A program made the position numbers and the translations under genes. Under the pieces are notes generated by a model that did no database searches, had not been told where the DNA came from, and saw only the letters and a list, made by a program, of their open reading frames with translations. From CAVSRC01 sp963785065 (lineage in GTDB: Bacteria; Pseudomonadota; Alphaproteobacteria; Rhizobiales; Kaistiaceae): a DNA stretch of 64,000 nt. The stretch is from positions 62,001 through 126,000 of the forward strand of contig CAWATX010000004.1 in the NCBI GenBank assembly GCA_963785065.1, given 5' to 3'. Positions within the stretch are counted from its first letter, which is position 1, and each line of letters opens with the position of its first letter. This document shows, piece after piece, positions 43,041-51,853 of the stretch.

Positions 43041-43367
43041 ATGCGACGCCTGACCATTCCCCTGCTGGCCGCGATGCTCGCGCTGCCGATATTGGCCCCG
43101 GTGAGCGCCAAGGCCGTGCCGCCGCCGTCGCCGCGCCACGAACGGGCGCAGGATTTCAAAGAGATCGCGCTGTCGCCGGAGGTGTTCTCTGCCCTCGGCG
43201 AGCCGATGGAGGCGATCCGTGTCGTCGATGGGGAGCGTCATCTTTTCGTGGTTGAAACGAAGCACTGCAGCGTGTCGGCACAGGTCAAGTATCATAACGT
43301 TCCGGATACGGTAGCGACCGAGATCAGGGTCGAAGTCGGCGAAGCGACCTGTCGTTCGCCCAAATAG
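43041..43367 (+). CDS. small exported protein, paralogue B
   Basis: 108 residues; GAGGAGAGGAAAG precedes ATG 43041. A signal peptide (RLTIPLLAAMLALPILAPVSAKA) is cleaved near residue 25. The mature part has two Cys, in ETKHCSVSAQVKY and in IRVEVGEATCRSPK. These align with the two Cys of the preceding gene's product. It ends 22 bases before lpd, so is probably co-transcribed with it. Function unknown. Confidence 0.75.
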   Translation: MRRLTIPLLAAMLALPILAPVSAKAVPPPSPRHERAQDFKEIALSPEVFSALGEPMEAIRVVDGERHLFVVETKHCSVSAQVKYHNVPDTVATEIRVEVGEATCRSPK

Positions 43368-43389
43368 TCAGGATGGAAGAAGAGAGACC

Positions 43390-44805
43390 ATGGCAGACCA
43401 GTACGATGTGATCGTGATCGGTTCAGGCCCGGGCGGCTATGTCACCGCCATCCGCGCGGCCCAGCTCGGTCTGAAGACGGCCGTGGTGGAGAAGTCCTAT
43501 CTCGGCGGCATCTGCCTCAACTGGGGCTGCATCCCGACCAAGGCGCTCCTGCGCTCGGCCGAGGTCTTCCACAACATGCAGCACGCCAAGGATTTCGGCC
43601 TGTCGGCGAAGGACGTGAGCTTCGATCCGGCGGCGGTGGTCAAGCGCTCGCGCGCCGTGGCCGCGCAGCTTTCCACCGGCGTCTCCTTCCTGATGAAGAA
43701 GAACAAGATCGACGTGATCTGGGGCACGGCGACGATCGCCGCGCCCGGCAAGGTGAGCGTCAAGGCGGCGGAGAACCCACCGAAAGGCGCGCTCGGAGGC
43801 GGCGACTATGCGGCCAAGCACGTCATCGTCGCCACCGGCGCACGGCCACGGGCGCTGCCCGGCCTGGAGCCCGACGGCAAGCAGGTGTGGACCTATTTCG
43901 AGGCGATGGCGCCCGACAAGATGCCGAAGTCGCTGCTGGTGGTCGGCTCCGGCGCCATCGGCATCGAGTTCGCCTCGTTCTACCGGACGATGGGCGTCGA
44001 CGTGACGGTGGTCGAGATCCTGCCGCAGATCCTGCCGGTCGAGGATGCCGAGATCGCCGCCCATGCGCGCAAGCGCTTCGAGAAGGCGGGGATCGTCATC
44101 CACACCGACACCAGGGTGAACAAGCTCGACAAGGGCAAGGACGGCGTCACGGCGACGATCGAGAGCAAGGACGGCAAGAGCGAAACGCTCAAGGTCGACA
44201 AGGTGATCTCGGCGGTCGGCGTGGTCGGCAACATCGAAAATCTCGGGCTTGAGAAGCTCGGCGTGAAAACCGACCGCGGCTGCATCGTCATCGACCAGTA
44301 CGGGCGCACCAATGTGCCCGGCATCTATGCCATCGGCGACGTCGCCGGGCCGCCGATGCTCGCCCACAAGGCCGAGCACGAGGGCGTCATCTGCGTCGAG
44401 GCGATTGCCGGCAAGACGCCGCACCCGATGGACAAGTTGAAGATTCCCGGTTGCACCTATTGCAATCCGCAGATCGCCTCGGTCGGCCTCACCGAGGCCA
44501 AGGCCAAGGAGGCCGGCTACGATGTCCGCGTCGGCAAATTCCCGGCCATCGGCAACGGCAAGGCGATCGCACTGGGCGAGCCGGAGGGCATGGTCAAGAC
44601 CATCTTCGACAAGAAGACCGGCCAGCTTCTCGGCGCCCATATGGTCGGCGCCGAGGTGACCGAGCTGATCCAGGGCTTCGTCGTCGCCATGAACCTGGAG
44701 ACGACCGAGGAAGAGCTGATCGAGACGGTCTTCCCGCATCCCACCCTCTCCGAGATGATGCACGAGAGCGTGCTGGCCGCCTATGGCCGCGTCATCCACG
44801 TCTGA
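43390..44805 (+). CDS. lpd: dihydrolipoyl dehydrogenase, E3
   Basis: Reoxidises the lipoyl groups of the pyruvate dehydrogenase complex with FAD and NAD+. 471 residues. FAD-binding GSGPGGYVTAIRAAQLG, redox disulphide in GGICLNWGCIPTKALL, NAD-binding VVGSGAIGIEFASFY, second FAD motif YAIGDVAGPPMLAHKA and the active-site His/Glu in FPHPTLSEMMHE. GAAGAAGAGAG precedes the ATG. Confidence 0.97.
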   Translation: MADQYDVIVIGSGPGGYVTAIRAAQLGLKTAVVEKSYLGGICLNWGCIPTKALLRSAEVFHNMQHAKDFGLSAKDVSFDPAAVVKRSRAVAAQLSTGVSFLMKKNKIDVIWGTATIAAPGKVSVKAAENPPKGALGGGDYAAKHVIVATGARPRALPGLEPDGKQVWTYFEAMAPDKMPKSLLVVGSGAIGIEFASFYRTMGVDVTVVEILPQILPVEDAEIAAHARKRFEKAGIVIHTDTRVNKLDKGKDGVTATIESKDGKSETLKVDKVISAVGVVGNIENLGLEKLGVKTDRGCIVIDQYGRTNVPGIYAIGDVAGPPMLAHKAEHEGVICVEAIAGKTPHPMDKLKIPGCTYCNPQIASVGLTEAKAKEAGYDVRVGKFPAIGNGKAIALGEPEGMVKTIFDKKTGQLLGAHMVGAEVTELIQGFVVAMNLETTEEELIETVFPHPTLSEMMHESVLAAYGRVIHV

Positions 44806-44821
44806 TTCCGGAACACATTCC

Positions 44822-45862
44822 ATGGCGAAGATCATTCAGGTTGGCCTCGGCCGCTGGGGCACCAACTGGGCGACCCGGATCGTGCCGTCGGTCGCTACCG
44901 CCGAAGCGGTGGCCTATGTCGACAGTGCGCCGGCCGCGCTCGCGCAGGCACAGGAGAAGGCCGGCGCCCGGCCGGACCAGTGCTTCGCCAGCCTCGAGGA
45001 AGCGCTGGCTGAGGTCGAATGCGACATCGTGCTGGCGACTCTCAGGACTGAGGCGCATCACGCCGCGGTCTGCCAGGCGCTGGAAGCCGGCTGCAACGTG
45101 GTGGTGGAGAAGCCGTTCGCCAGCACGATCGCCCAGGCCAAGGAGATGGTGGCGCTGGCGGCGGCGAAGAACCGCCTGCTCATGGTCAGCCAGAACTACC
45201 GCTATTACCCGTCGCCGATCCTGGCCGCCGAGCTGCTGGCGCAACAGGCGCTGGGGCCGCTCAGCATGGTCGGCATCGACTTCCGCTATCACGCGCCGAC
45301 GGACGGCCACGCCTATCCAGAGATGGCGGACCCGCTGCTTGCCGACATGGCCATCCACCACTTCGACCTGATGCGGCTGGTGCTCGCCGACGAGGCCAAG
45401 CGGGTGAGCGCGGTGACCTGGAACCCGGCCGGCAGTCCCTTCACCAACGACTGCGCCGGCATCGTCACGGTGGAGTTCTCGAAGGGCACGCCGGTCAGCT
45501 ATCGCGGCTCGTGGATGAGCGGCGCCCCACGCACGCCGTGGGCCGGCGAATGGACCATGGATTGCGCCCATGGCGAAATCCGCTGGACGTCGCGCGACGA
45601 CCTGGCGCCAGCCGGCAAGTCGGATCGCCTGACGCTCCGCCAATACGGCCAGAAGCCGTTGGCGCCAAAGTTGCCGCGGCTGCCCTATCGCGACCGTGCC
45701 GGGTCGCTGGCCACAGCCATCGAGGCGATCGAGACCGGCGTGCTGCCTGCGGGCTTTCCCACCGGCGCCGACAACATCAACAGCCTGGCGCTGGTGGCGG
45801 CGTCGATTCTGTCGGCCTCGCGCGGTGGCGACTGGGTCGCCATCGACGAGGTTCTCGCCTGA
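44822..45862 (+). CDS. Gfo/Idh/MocA family oxidoreductase
   Basis: 346 residues from ATG 44822. The NAD(P)-binding Rossmann motif VGLGRWGTNWATRI, the EKP motif in VVVEKPFAST, and the substrate-side YHAPTDGHAYPEMADPLLADM with AIHHFDLMRLVLADE match sugar or inositol dehydrogenase relatives. The substrate is unknown. It begins 16 bases after lpd, so may belong to the pdh transcript. ATG 44783 gives an unlikely N-terminal extension overlapping lpd. Confidence 0.88.
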   Translation: MAKIIQVGLGRWGTNWATRIVPSVATAEAVAYVDSAPAALAQAQEKAGARPDQCFASLEEALAEVECDIVLATLRTEAHHAAVCQALEAGCNVVVEKPFASTIAQAKEMVALAAAKNRLLMVSQNYRYYPSPILAAELLAQQALGPLSMVGIDFRYHAPTDGHAYPEMADPLLADMAIHHFDLMRLVLADEAKRVSAVTWNPAGSPFTNDCAGIVTVEFSKGTPVSYRGSWMSGAPRTPWAGEWTMDCAHGEIRWTSRDDLAPAGKSDRLTLRQYGQKPLAPKLPRLPYRDRAGSLATAIEAIETGVLPAGFPTGADNINSLALVAASILSASRGGDWVAIDEVLA

Positions 45863-45954
45863 CCTTCGGTGGTGGTAGTGTCCCGAGGAATCGGGCAGCG
45901 GCGGCTGCTGACAGGCTTTCCGGGGTGCGTTCGGCGTCCGGCAGGAGGGGCAAA

Positions 45955-47304
45955 ATGACGATGGTCTGGAGGGCGCAGGCGCGCCGGGTGTGGCGGGTTC
46001 TGGCGGCGACTGCGCTGGTCACGGCGGTCCTGTCTCCGGCAGGCATGGCGCTGGCGCAGGACGGCACCACGACCGCCGGCGCGGTGGTGACGGTCAATGC
46101 CGCCGGCGGCGACGTGCGCGCGGCCGGTGCCTCGGTGACCATCACCGGCACCGCCGCCAATGTGCGGGCGGTGGGAGCGGCGGTCTACTTCACCGCCGAC
46201 GCGGCGGGCAGCGTCTGGGTGGGCGGCGCCAAGGTGGCGGTCGACGGAAGCGTCGGCACCGATCTCACCGCCGCGGGCGCCAATGTCAGCCTCACCGGCA
46301 AGGTCGCCGGCGACGCCTGGCTGCCGGGGGCGGTGGTCGACGTCAACGGGCCGATCGGCAAGAATCTCAGGACCGCCGGCGCCAACATCACCATCGGGCC
46401 GCTGACCGACGTCGGCGGCAAGCTCGATGCCGCCGGTGGCAATGTCTCGATGACCGGCCATGTCCACGGCAAGGCCCGGCTCGCCGGCGCCTCGGTCGTC
46501 TTCAATGGTCGCGCCGACGGCCCGGTGACCCTTGCCGGCGAGCAGATCGTGGTCGGTGCGTTCGCGCGCATCGGCGGCGACCTCGTCGTCTATTCGCGGC
46601 AGGACCCGGTGATCGATCCGGGGGCGATCATCAACGGCAACATCCATCGCATGGAGCCGGGGACGGAGTGGCGGAACATACCCGACTGGGCATGGGGCTT
46701 CGTGCTCGCAGCGGCCATGGTGCTCGGCACCATCCTCGCCGGCATCGTGCTGATGCTGTTCGGCGGGCGCCTGTTCGTCACCGCGCTCGACTATGCGCGG
46801 CTAAGACCGGTGTCGACCATCCTCACCGGCCTGGTCACCCTCGTCCTGCTGCCGGCGGTGGCCGCCCTGCTGGCGGCGACCGGCGTCGGCATACCCATCG
46901 GCCTGGCGCTGATCCTGACGCTGCCGCTCATCTTCGTCTTTGGCCAGCCGGTTGCCGCGGCCGGCATCGCGGCGGGCATCTTCGTGCGCGATCCTGGCCC
47001 CATCGGCATTGCCCGCGGGCTGCTCTTCGTCATCCTTGGTGCCATCATCATCGCGCTGATCAGCCTGATCCCGTGGGCCGGGCCGATTGCCGTCGCGGTC
47101 GTCGTGGTGCTCGGCGTCGGCGCTTTGGTGCGCACTGCCGGCGGCCGCCTGCGCACGCCCGGACAAACGCGGCCGGCGCCCCCACCTGAACCGGAACGGC
47201 CGCCGCGTCCTGCTGCTGCGCCACCGCCGCCGCCCCCACCACCGCCGCCTCCACCGGAGCAGGCGCCGCCTGCGGCTCCCGCGCCGCAACAACCGGCTTC
47301 CTGA
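45955..47304 (+). CDS. bactofilin-like beta-helix domain fused to a membrane domain
   Basis: 449 residues from ATG 45955 (GCAGGAGGGG leader). A signal peptide ends near ALAQ (about residue 35). Residues about 40-230 are short Gly/Ala/Val-rich repeats (for example GASVTITGTAANVRAVGAAV, GANVSLTGKVAGDAWLPGAV) of the kind that build a right-handed beta-helix as in polymer-forming bactofilins. Four to five helices follow (about 245-405). The C-terminus is Pro-rich with a run of about 12 prolines. This suggests a periplasmic beta-helix anchored in the inner membrane; function unknown. Confidence 0.75.
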   Translation: MTMVWRAQARRVWRVLAATALVTAVLSPAGMALAQDGTTTAGAVVTVNAAGGDVRAAGASVTITGTAANVRAVGAAVYFTADAAGSVWVGGAKVAVDGSVGTDLTAAGANVSLTGKVAGDAWLPGAVVDVNGPIGKNLRTAGANITIGPLTDVGGKLDAAGGNVSMTGHVHGKARLAGASVVFNGRADGPVTLAGEQIVVGAFARIGGDLVVYSRQDPVIDPGAIINGNIHRMEPGTEWRNIPDWAWGFVLAAAMVLGTILAGIVLMLFGGRLFVTALDYARLRPVSTILTGLVTLVLLPAVAALLAATGVGIPIGLALILTLPLIFVFGQPVAAAGIAAGIFVRDPGPIGIARGLLFVILGAIIIALISLIPWAGPIAVAVVVVLGVGALVRTAGGRLRTPGQTRPAPPPEPERPPRPAAAPPPPPPPPPPPPEQAPPAAPAPQQPAS

Positions 47305-47425
47305 CCGCCACCAGCGACCGGGCAGGCGCCGGGTCCACATTGGGCCCGACGCCAAATGGCGCTACACTGGCCGGGCAAGGAATCGGGCTGGGATGCCCGA
47401 GGCTTAGAGGAACAGGGAAGGGTCC

Positions 47426-47689
47426 ATGAACGAGCAGGGCAAATCGATCATCGCCTGGATCATCATCGGCCTGATCGCCGGCTTTGTCGCCAGCCTCATA
47501 CTCAGTGCTGGAGGCGGCCTGATTGCCTGGCTGATCGCCGGCCTGATCGGCTCGCTGGTGGGCGGCTTCCTCGCCCGGCAGCTAGGCATCAAGCTCAATT
47601 TCGGCAATCCGTTCCTCGAACAGGTGGTCATCTCGATCGTAGGCGCCGTGATCGTGATCATCATCGCCCGGATCATCATTCCCGGCTGA
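47426..47689 (+). CDS. GlsB/YeaQ/YmgE-family small membrane protein
   Basis: 87 residues with GGGAAGGG before the ATG. Three hydrophobic helices: IIAWIIIGLIAGFVASLIL, GLIAWLIAGLIGSLVGGFLA and QVVISIVGAVIVIIIARIII. The glycine-patterned helices and the GFVASLIL/GGFLARQLG segments match the transglycosylase-associated (YeaQ/YmgE) stress-protein family. First of two similar genes here. Confidence 0.85.
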   Translation: MNEQGKSIIAWIIIGLIAGFVASLILSAGGGLIAWLIAGLIGSLVGGFLARQLGIKLNFGNPFLEQVVISIVGAVIVIIIARIIIPG

Positions 47690-47859
47690 GGCGGGGGAAC
47701 CGCGATTTCCCGTCAGCGGGCAATCCGAGGGGTGCCTTGGGCGCATGGCCGGGATGCGGCGCCAAGCTTGACGAGGCGGGTGTCGCGGTCCAGCTATAGC
47801 CCCTTGGTTCAGACAACCGGCGGAGCTTCTGCAAGATGAGGCCGAGGATCGCCTTCGGC

Positions 47860-48105
47860 ATGGACGTCAACTGGCTGCTCGCCATCATCATCGGCGGGCT
47901 GGCCGGTTGGATTGCGGAGCGGGTGACCGCCGCCAAGATGGGGCTCATCGCCAACATCGTGGTTGGCATCATCGGCGCAGTGATCGGCGGCTGGATCGCC
48001 CGCAAGCTCGACATCAACTACGCCGGCTTCATCGGCAATCTGGTGGTCGCCACCATCGGCGCCATCATCCTGATCTTTCTGTTCCGCCTGGTGCGGCGGA
48101 GCTGA
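47860..48105 (+). CDS. GlsB/YeaQ/YmgE-family small membrane protein, second copy
   Basis: 81 residues from ATG 47860 (MDVNWLLAIIIGGLAGWIAE); ATG 47836 would add eight residues. Three glycine-patterned helices end with LVVATIGAIILIFLFRLVRR. It shares family and topology with the product of 47426-47689, but too little similarity remains to call a recent duplication. Confidence 0.82.
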   Translation: MDVNWLLAIIIGGLAGWIAERVTAAKMGLIANIVVGIIGAVIGGWIARKLDINYAGFIGNLVVATIGAIILIFLFRLVRRS

Positions 48106-48210
48106 TCCTCGACGCCTTGGCAAGCTGATGTTTGGGTCGCGGAGCTCGGTGTGGCGCACGTGCGAATCATGACGTAGGATGTGCAACTATTAGTAGGGGC
48201 GCGAACGGTC

Positions 48211-48672
48211 ATGGGTGGGCTTAGCATATGGCATTGGATTGTGGTGCTTGTAATTCTTCTAGTCTTTGTCCTGCCATGGGTGCTGTATATTCGATCCATC
48301 CAACTGACCCTCATGGAAATCGACCCGCAATATAGAGAAATGCAGCCGGGGTCGGCATGGTTGTTGTTGATTCCGCTTTTTAATATTGTGTGGCTGTTCA
48401 TAGTCGTGTCGCGGATTCGCGGCAGTTTTAAGAACTTGTCCGAAGCAGGTATGTTAAGGCACCCAACAACGGCGGGTTCTGATGTTGGTTTGGCAATGGC
48501 GATTTGCTATGCGCTGACCCTTGTACCTTATCTCAATATACTTACCGGCCTTGCGATGGTCGTGCTCTGGATTATCCACTGGGTGGCTGTTGTGAACGGC
48601 CGTTCAGAGATCATGGAGAGCTACGAGACGGCGGGAGGCGGGCGCCATTTGGCGAAAGGCTCGCTCGCCTAG
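48211..48672 (+). CDS. membrane protein of unusual base composition
   Basis: 153 residues from ATG 48211. Helices at about 5-25 (WHWIVVLVILLVFVLPWVL), 50-68 (SAWLLLIPLFNIVWLFIVV) and 97-135. A cytoplasmic Arg-rich turn (SRIRGSFKNLSEAGM) lies between. No family recognised; the shape resembles small DUF4234/DUF805-like membrane proteins. By hand count 48181-48600 is about 50% G+C, far below its neighbours, so it looks recently acquired. Confidence 0.72.
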   Translation: MGGLSIWHWIVVLVILLVFVLPWVLYIRSIQLTLMEIDPQYREMQPGSAWLLLIPLFNIVWLFIVVSRIRGSFKNLSEAGMLRHPTTAGSDVGLAMAICYALTLVPYLNILTGLAMVVLWIIHWVAVVNGRSEIMESYETAGGGRHLAKGSLA

Positions 48673-48805
48673 TCACCTGTCGGGAACACTGGTAGCGATT
48701 GTCGTATCGGCCGGCAGCAATGCCGGCGGCGCATTGGTCGTTGCCGGCAAAAAGGGCTATATGGCCTGCAGCAATCGCAGAACATCGGCAGGGAACTGCT
48801 AAGTC

Positions 48806-49765
48806 ATGGTCGTTGTCCTCGACACAGTTAGCACGCCGCGCCCGCGCCATCCGGAGAAGGCGCACCGGCCGGACGCGCCGGTTGCCCGCAAGCCGGACTG
48901 GATCCGGGTGCGCGCGCCCAATTCGCCGGTATATCGCGAGACCAACGACATCGTGCGCCAGCACAGCCTGGTGACGGTCTGCGAGGAGGCGGGCTGCCCC
49001 AATATCGGTGAATGCTGGTCGAAGAAACACGCCAGCTTCATGATCATGGGCGACACCTGCACGCGCGCCTGCGCATTCTGCAATGTGCGCACCGGCATGC
49101 CGGGGCCGCTTGACCCGCTCGAGCCCGAGCATATCGGCGACGCCGTCGCCAGGCTCGGCCTCGCCCACGTGGTCGTCACGTCCGTCGACCGCGACGACCT
49201 CGCCGACGGCGGGGCGGCGCATTTCGCGGCGACCATCGCGGCGATCCGTGAACGCAGCAAGGGCACGACCATCGAGGTGCTGACCCCCGACTTCCTGCGC
49301 AAGGAGGGGGCAGTGGAGACGGTGGTGGCGGCAAAGCCTGACGTCTTCAACCACAATCTCGAGACGGTTCCGGCGAACTATCTCAAGATCCGTCCCGGCG
49401 CACGCTATTTCGCATCGCTGCGCCTGCTGCAGAAAGTCAAGGAGCTCGACCCGACGATGTTCACCAAGTCGGGCATCATGGTCGGCCTCGGCGAGGAGCG
49501 GAACGAGGTGCTGCAGCTTATGGACGACCTGAGGAGCGCCGATGTCGACTTCCTGACCATCGGCCAGTACCTGCAGCCGACCCGCAAGCACCATCCGGTG
49601 ATGCGCTTCGTGCCGCCGGAGGAGTTCAAGGCGCTGGAGACTGTCGCCTATGCCAAGGGTTTCCTGATGGTCTCGGCGAGCCCGCTGACGCGCTCCTCGC
49701 ACCATGCCGGCGAGGATTTCGCCAAGCTGAGGGCGGCACGCGAGGCCCGCCACGGCCGCACGTAA
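48806..49765 (+). CDS. lipA: lipoyl synthase
   Basis: Radical-SAM enzyme that inserts two sulphurs into octanoyl groups on lipoyl domains, here presumably those of PdhB and PdhC. 319 residues. The auxiliary-cluster Cys set is CEEAGCPNIGEC, and the radical-SAM Cys set is CTRACAFC in MGDTCTRACAFCNVRTG. The C-terminal Ser region is VSASPLTRSSHHAGEDF. Position just upstream of coq10 is usual for Hyphomicrobiales. Confidence 0.97.
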   Translation: MVVVLDTVSTPRPRHPEKAHRPDAPVARKPDWIRVRAPNSPVYRETNDIVRQHSLVTVCEEAGCPNIGECWSKKHASFMIMGDTCTRACAFCNVRTGMPGPLDPLEPEHIGDAVARLGLAHVVVTSVDRDDLADGGAAHFAATIAAIRERSKGTTIEVLTPDFLRKEGAVETVVAAKPDVFNHNLETVPANYLKIRPGARYFASLRLLQKVKELDPTMFTKSGIMVGLGEERNEVLQLMDDLRSADVDFLTIGQYLQPTRKHHPVMRFVPPEEFKALETVAYAKGFLMVSASPLTRSSHHAGEDFAKLRAAREARHGRT

Positions 49766-49776
49766 AGCCTTGTCCC

Positions 49777-50235
49777 GTGCCGAAGTTCTCCACCAACCAC
49801 CGCGTGGCCCATTCGGCGGGTGACATGTTCGCGCTGGTCGCTGATATCGAGCACTATCCGGAGTTTGTTCCGCTGTGTGAGCGGCTGACCGTGCGCGGCC
49901 GCAGCCAGGAGGGGACGCGCGAAGTGCTCGTTGCCGACATGACGGTCGGCTACAAGGCGATCCGCGAGACCTTCACGACGCGGGTGACGCTCGACCGCAC
50001 CGCCGGCACGATCATGGCCGACTATCTCGACGGCCCCTTCCGCCATCTCCACAATGTGTGGACCTTCCGGCCGGACGGGGAAGGCGCCAGTGTGGTCAAC
50101 TTCTTCATCGACTACGAGTTCAAGTCGCGGCTGCTTTCGGCGGTGATGGGCAGCGTCTTCGACCGCGCCTTCCGCAAGTTCACGACCGCCTTCGAAGAGC
50201 GCGCCGACCGTGTCTACGGGGTGAGTGTCGCCTGA
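49777..50235 (+). CDS. Coq10/RatA-type START-domain protein
   Basis: 152 residues from GTG 49777. Opens MPKFSTNHRVAHSAGDMFALVADIEHYPEFVP, the SRPBCC/COQ10 pattern; VGYKAIRETFTTRV and DGPFRHLHNVWTF follow. Coq10 proteins bind ubiquinone and aid its use in respiration. Bacterial relatives are sometimes named RatA, and the choice between these roles is not settled here. It follows lipA by 11 bases and is co-transcribed with it. Confidence 0.88.
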   Translation: MPKFSTNHRVAHSAGDMFALVADIEHYPEFVPLCERLTVRGRSQEGTREVLVADMTVGYKAIRETFTTRVTLDRTAGTIMADYLDGPFRHLHNVWTFRPDGEGASVVNFFIDYEFKSRLLSAVMGSVFDRAFRKFTTAFEERADRVYGVSVA

Positions 50236-50361
50236 CGTTTCCGATGAACGTTCGGCCACAACGTCTTCGCGGCGCAGCGTGTTCTGAATTGCCTTTAGTT
50301 ATAATGAGTTAATTGTGTCGCGCAGTAGCAACCGCGCGGCGCTGCAACAGGACCTGAGACG

Positions 50362-51837
50362 ATGAGTGACCATGTGACCACGATCGTGGCGGACAGCCGC
50401 TTTGGGCGCCAGCCGTGGAACCGGATGATCCTCGGTCACTTCATCGAGCACTTTCATCGCCAGGTCTATGGCGGGCTTTACGAGCCTGGGTCGCCTCTGT
50501 CCGACGCCAGCGGTTTCCGCCTGGACGTGATCGACGCGCTCAGGGAGTTGCGTGTCCCGGTCATGCGCTGGCCGGGCGGCAACTATGTCTCGGATCACCA
50601 CTGGTTCGAAGCCGTCGGGGCGGAGCGCATCCCCTCCTACAACAAGGCCTGGCGGGTCGAGGAGCCCAACACCTTCGGTACGGACGAGTTTGTCGAATGG
50701 TGCCGCCTGGTTGGATGCGCGCCATACATCTGCACAAATGGCGGGAATGGCACGGCGGAGGAGATGAGTAACTGGGTCGAGTACTGCAACGGTAGCTATC
50801 GGACCCGCTATGCCAACATGCGCCGATCCAACGGCCAGGAGGCGCCGTTCTCGGTCAAATACTGGGGTATCGGAAACGAGAGCTATGGCGACTGGCAGAT
50901 CGGCGCAAAGACGATCGCCGAATGGGGACCGTACGTCGCCGAGTCGGCCAAGATGATGCGAGCCGTCGATGAGGACATCGTCCTCTCGGCTGCAGCCGTG
51001 CCCGATACCGAGTGGACGCAGGCCCTATTGAAGGCGGCGGGGCGCTACCTCGACCTGATCTCGATCCATGGATACTGGGATCGGCTGTCCCAGGTCGACG
51101 CGCCTGCGGACTATGTCACAGCGATTTTGCAATGCGACGGGCCGGGGAAAATGATCGAGGCGACCCGCCAGGTCATCGGAACGTCGGGCTATGCCGGCAA
51201 GATCAAGATCGCATTCGACGAATGGAACCTGCGCGGGTGGCACCACCCGGACGGCACGCATCCGGACAAGATCAAGGCACGCGATCGCAACGACATCGCC
51301 TCGACCTACACGATGGCGGACGCACTCTTCTCGGCGGCATTCCTGAACGCCTGCCTGAGAAACAGCGACGTCGTCGCGATGGCCAACATATCGCCCAGTG
51401 TCAATGCGAGAGGCCCCTTGTTCGTTCACCAGGGCGGCATCGTCAAACGGACCAGCTTTCACGTCATGAGGATGTATGCGGACCATACGCGCGAGTGGAT
51501 CGTGGAGAGCAGGGTGGACGGCCCCAGGCTGGAGCGGGGTGACGCCAGCGTCGCCACAGTTGACGCGCTGGTCAGCACAGACTCGACCGGGACCACGATC
51601 GCAATCTCCAACCGTGACCCCGAACGGGAAGCCGCATGCACCATCCTGCTCGATGGTGAGCAACTGGGCGGAGGGGGAGCGTACGACGTGGAAATCCTGA
51701 GCGGCGCTTCGCCCGATGCGTTCAACTCCATAGACGACCCCAATGCGGTCGTTCCCGACAGCACCGAGATCAGGGACGAGAAGGGAGCCTTCAAAATCCC
51801 GCCGCATGCGCTTTGCATGCTGAAGATCGTGCGCTGA
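50362..51837 (+). CDS. alpha-L-arabinofuranosidase, GH51
   Basis: 491 residues. The acid/base Glu173 in IGNESYGDW and nucleophile Glu287 in FDEWNLRGW are both present. The GH51 N-terminus is HFIEHFHRQVYGGLYEPGSPL with RWPGGNYVSDHHW. A beta-sandwich C-terminal domain (about 380-491) follows. No signal peptide, so it is intracellular and would act on imported arabino-oligosaccharides. It interrupts the usual coq10-cinA order, and no sugar transporter or regulator is beside it. The AT-richer leader (50281-50320) holds a TATAAT. Confidence 0.93.
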   Translation: MSDHVTTIVADSRFGRQPWNRMILGHFIEHFHRQVYGGLYEPGSPLSDASGFRLDVIDALRELRVPVMRWPGGNYVSDHHWFEAVGAERIPSYNKAWRVEEPNTFGTDEFVEWCRLVGCAPYICTNGGNGTAEEMSNWVEYCNGSYRTRYANMRRSNGQEAPFSVKYWGIGNESYGDWQIGAKTIAEWGPYVAESAKMMRAVDEDIVLSAAAVPDTEWTQALLKAAGRYLDLISIHGYWDRLSQVDAPADYVTAILQCDGPGKMIEATRQVIGTSGYAGKIKIAFDEWNLRGWHHPDGTHPDKIKARDRNDIASTYTMADALFSAAFLNACLRNSDVVAMANISPSVNARGPLFVHQGGIVKRTSFHVMRMYADHTREWIVESRVDGPRLERGDASVATVDALVSTDSTGTTIAISNRDPEREAACTILLDGEQLGGGGAYDVEILSGASPDAFNSIDDPNAVVPDSTEIRDEKGAFKIPPHALCMLKIVR

Positions 51838-51853
51838 AGCTGACAGTACGCGA

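Noticed and set aside
47217..47262. Poly-proline coding run as a simple repeat artefact
   Set aside because: The run is in frame at the C-terminus of a supported gene and mixes Pro codons; kept as part of the protein.
50291..50305. TTGCCT and TATAAT before the GH51 gene
   Set aside because: Only 5 bases separate the two boxes; no acceptable -35 was found at 16-18 bases.
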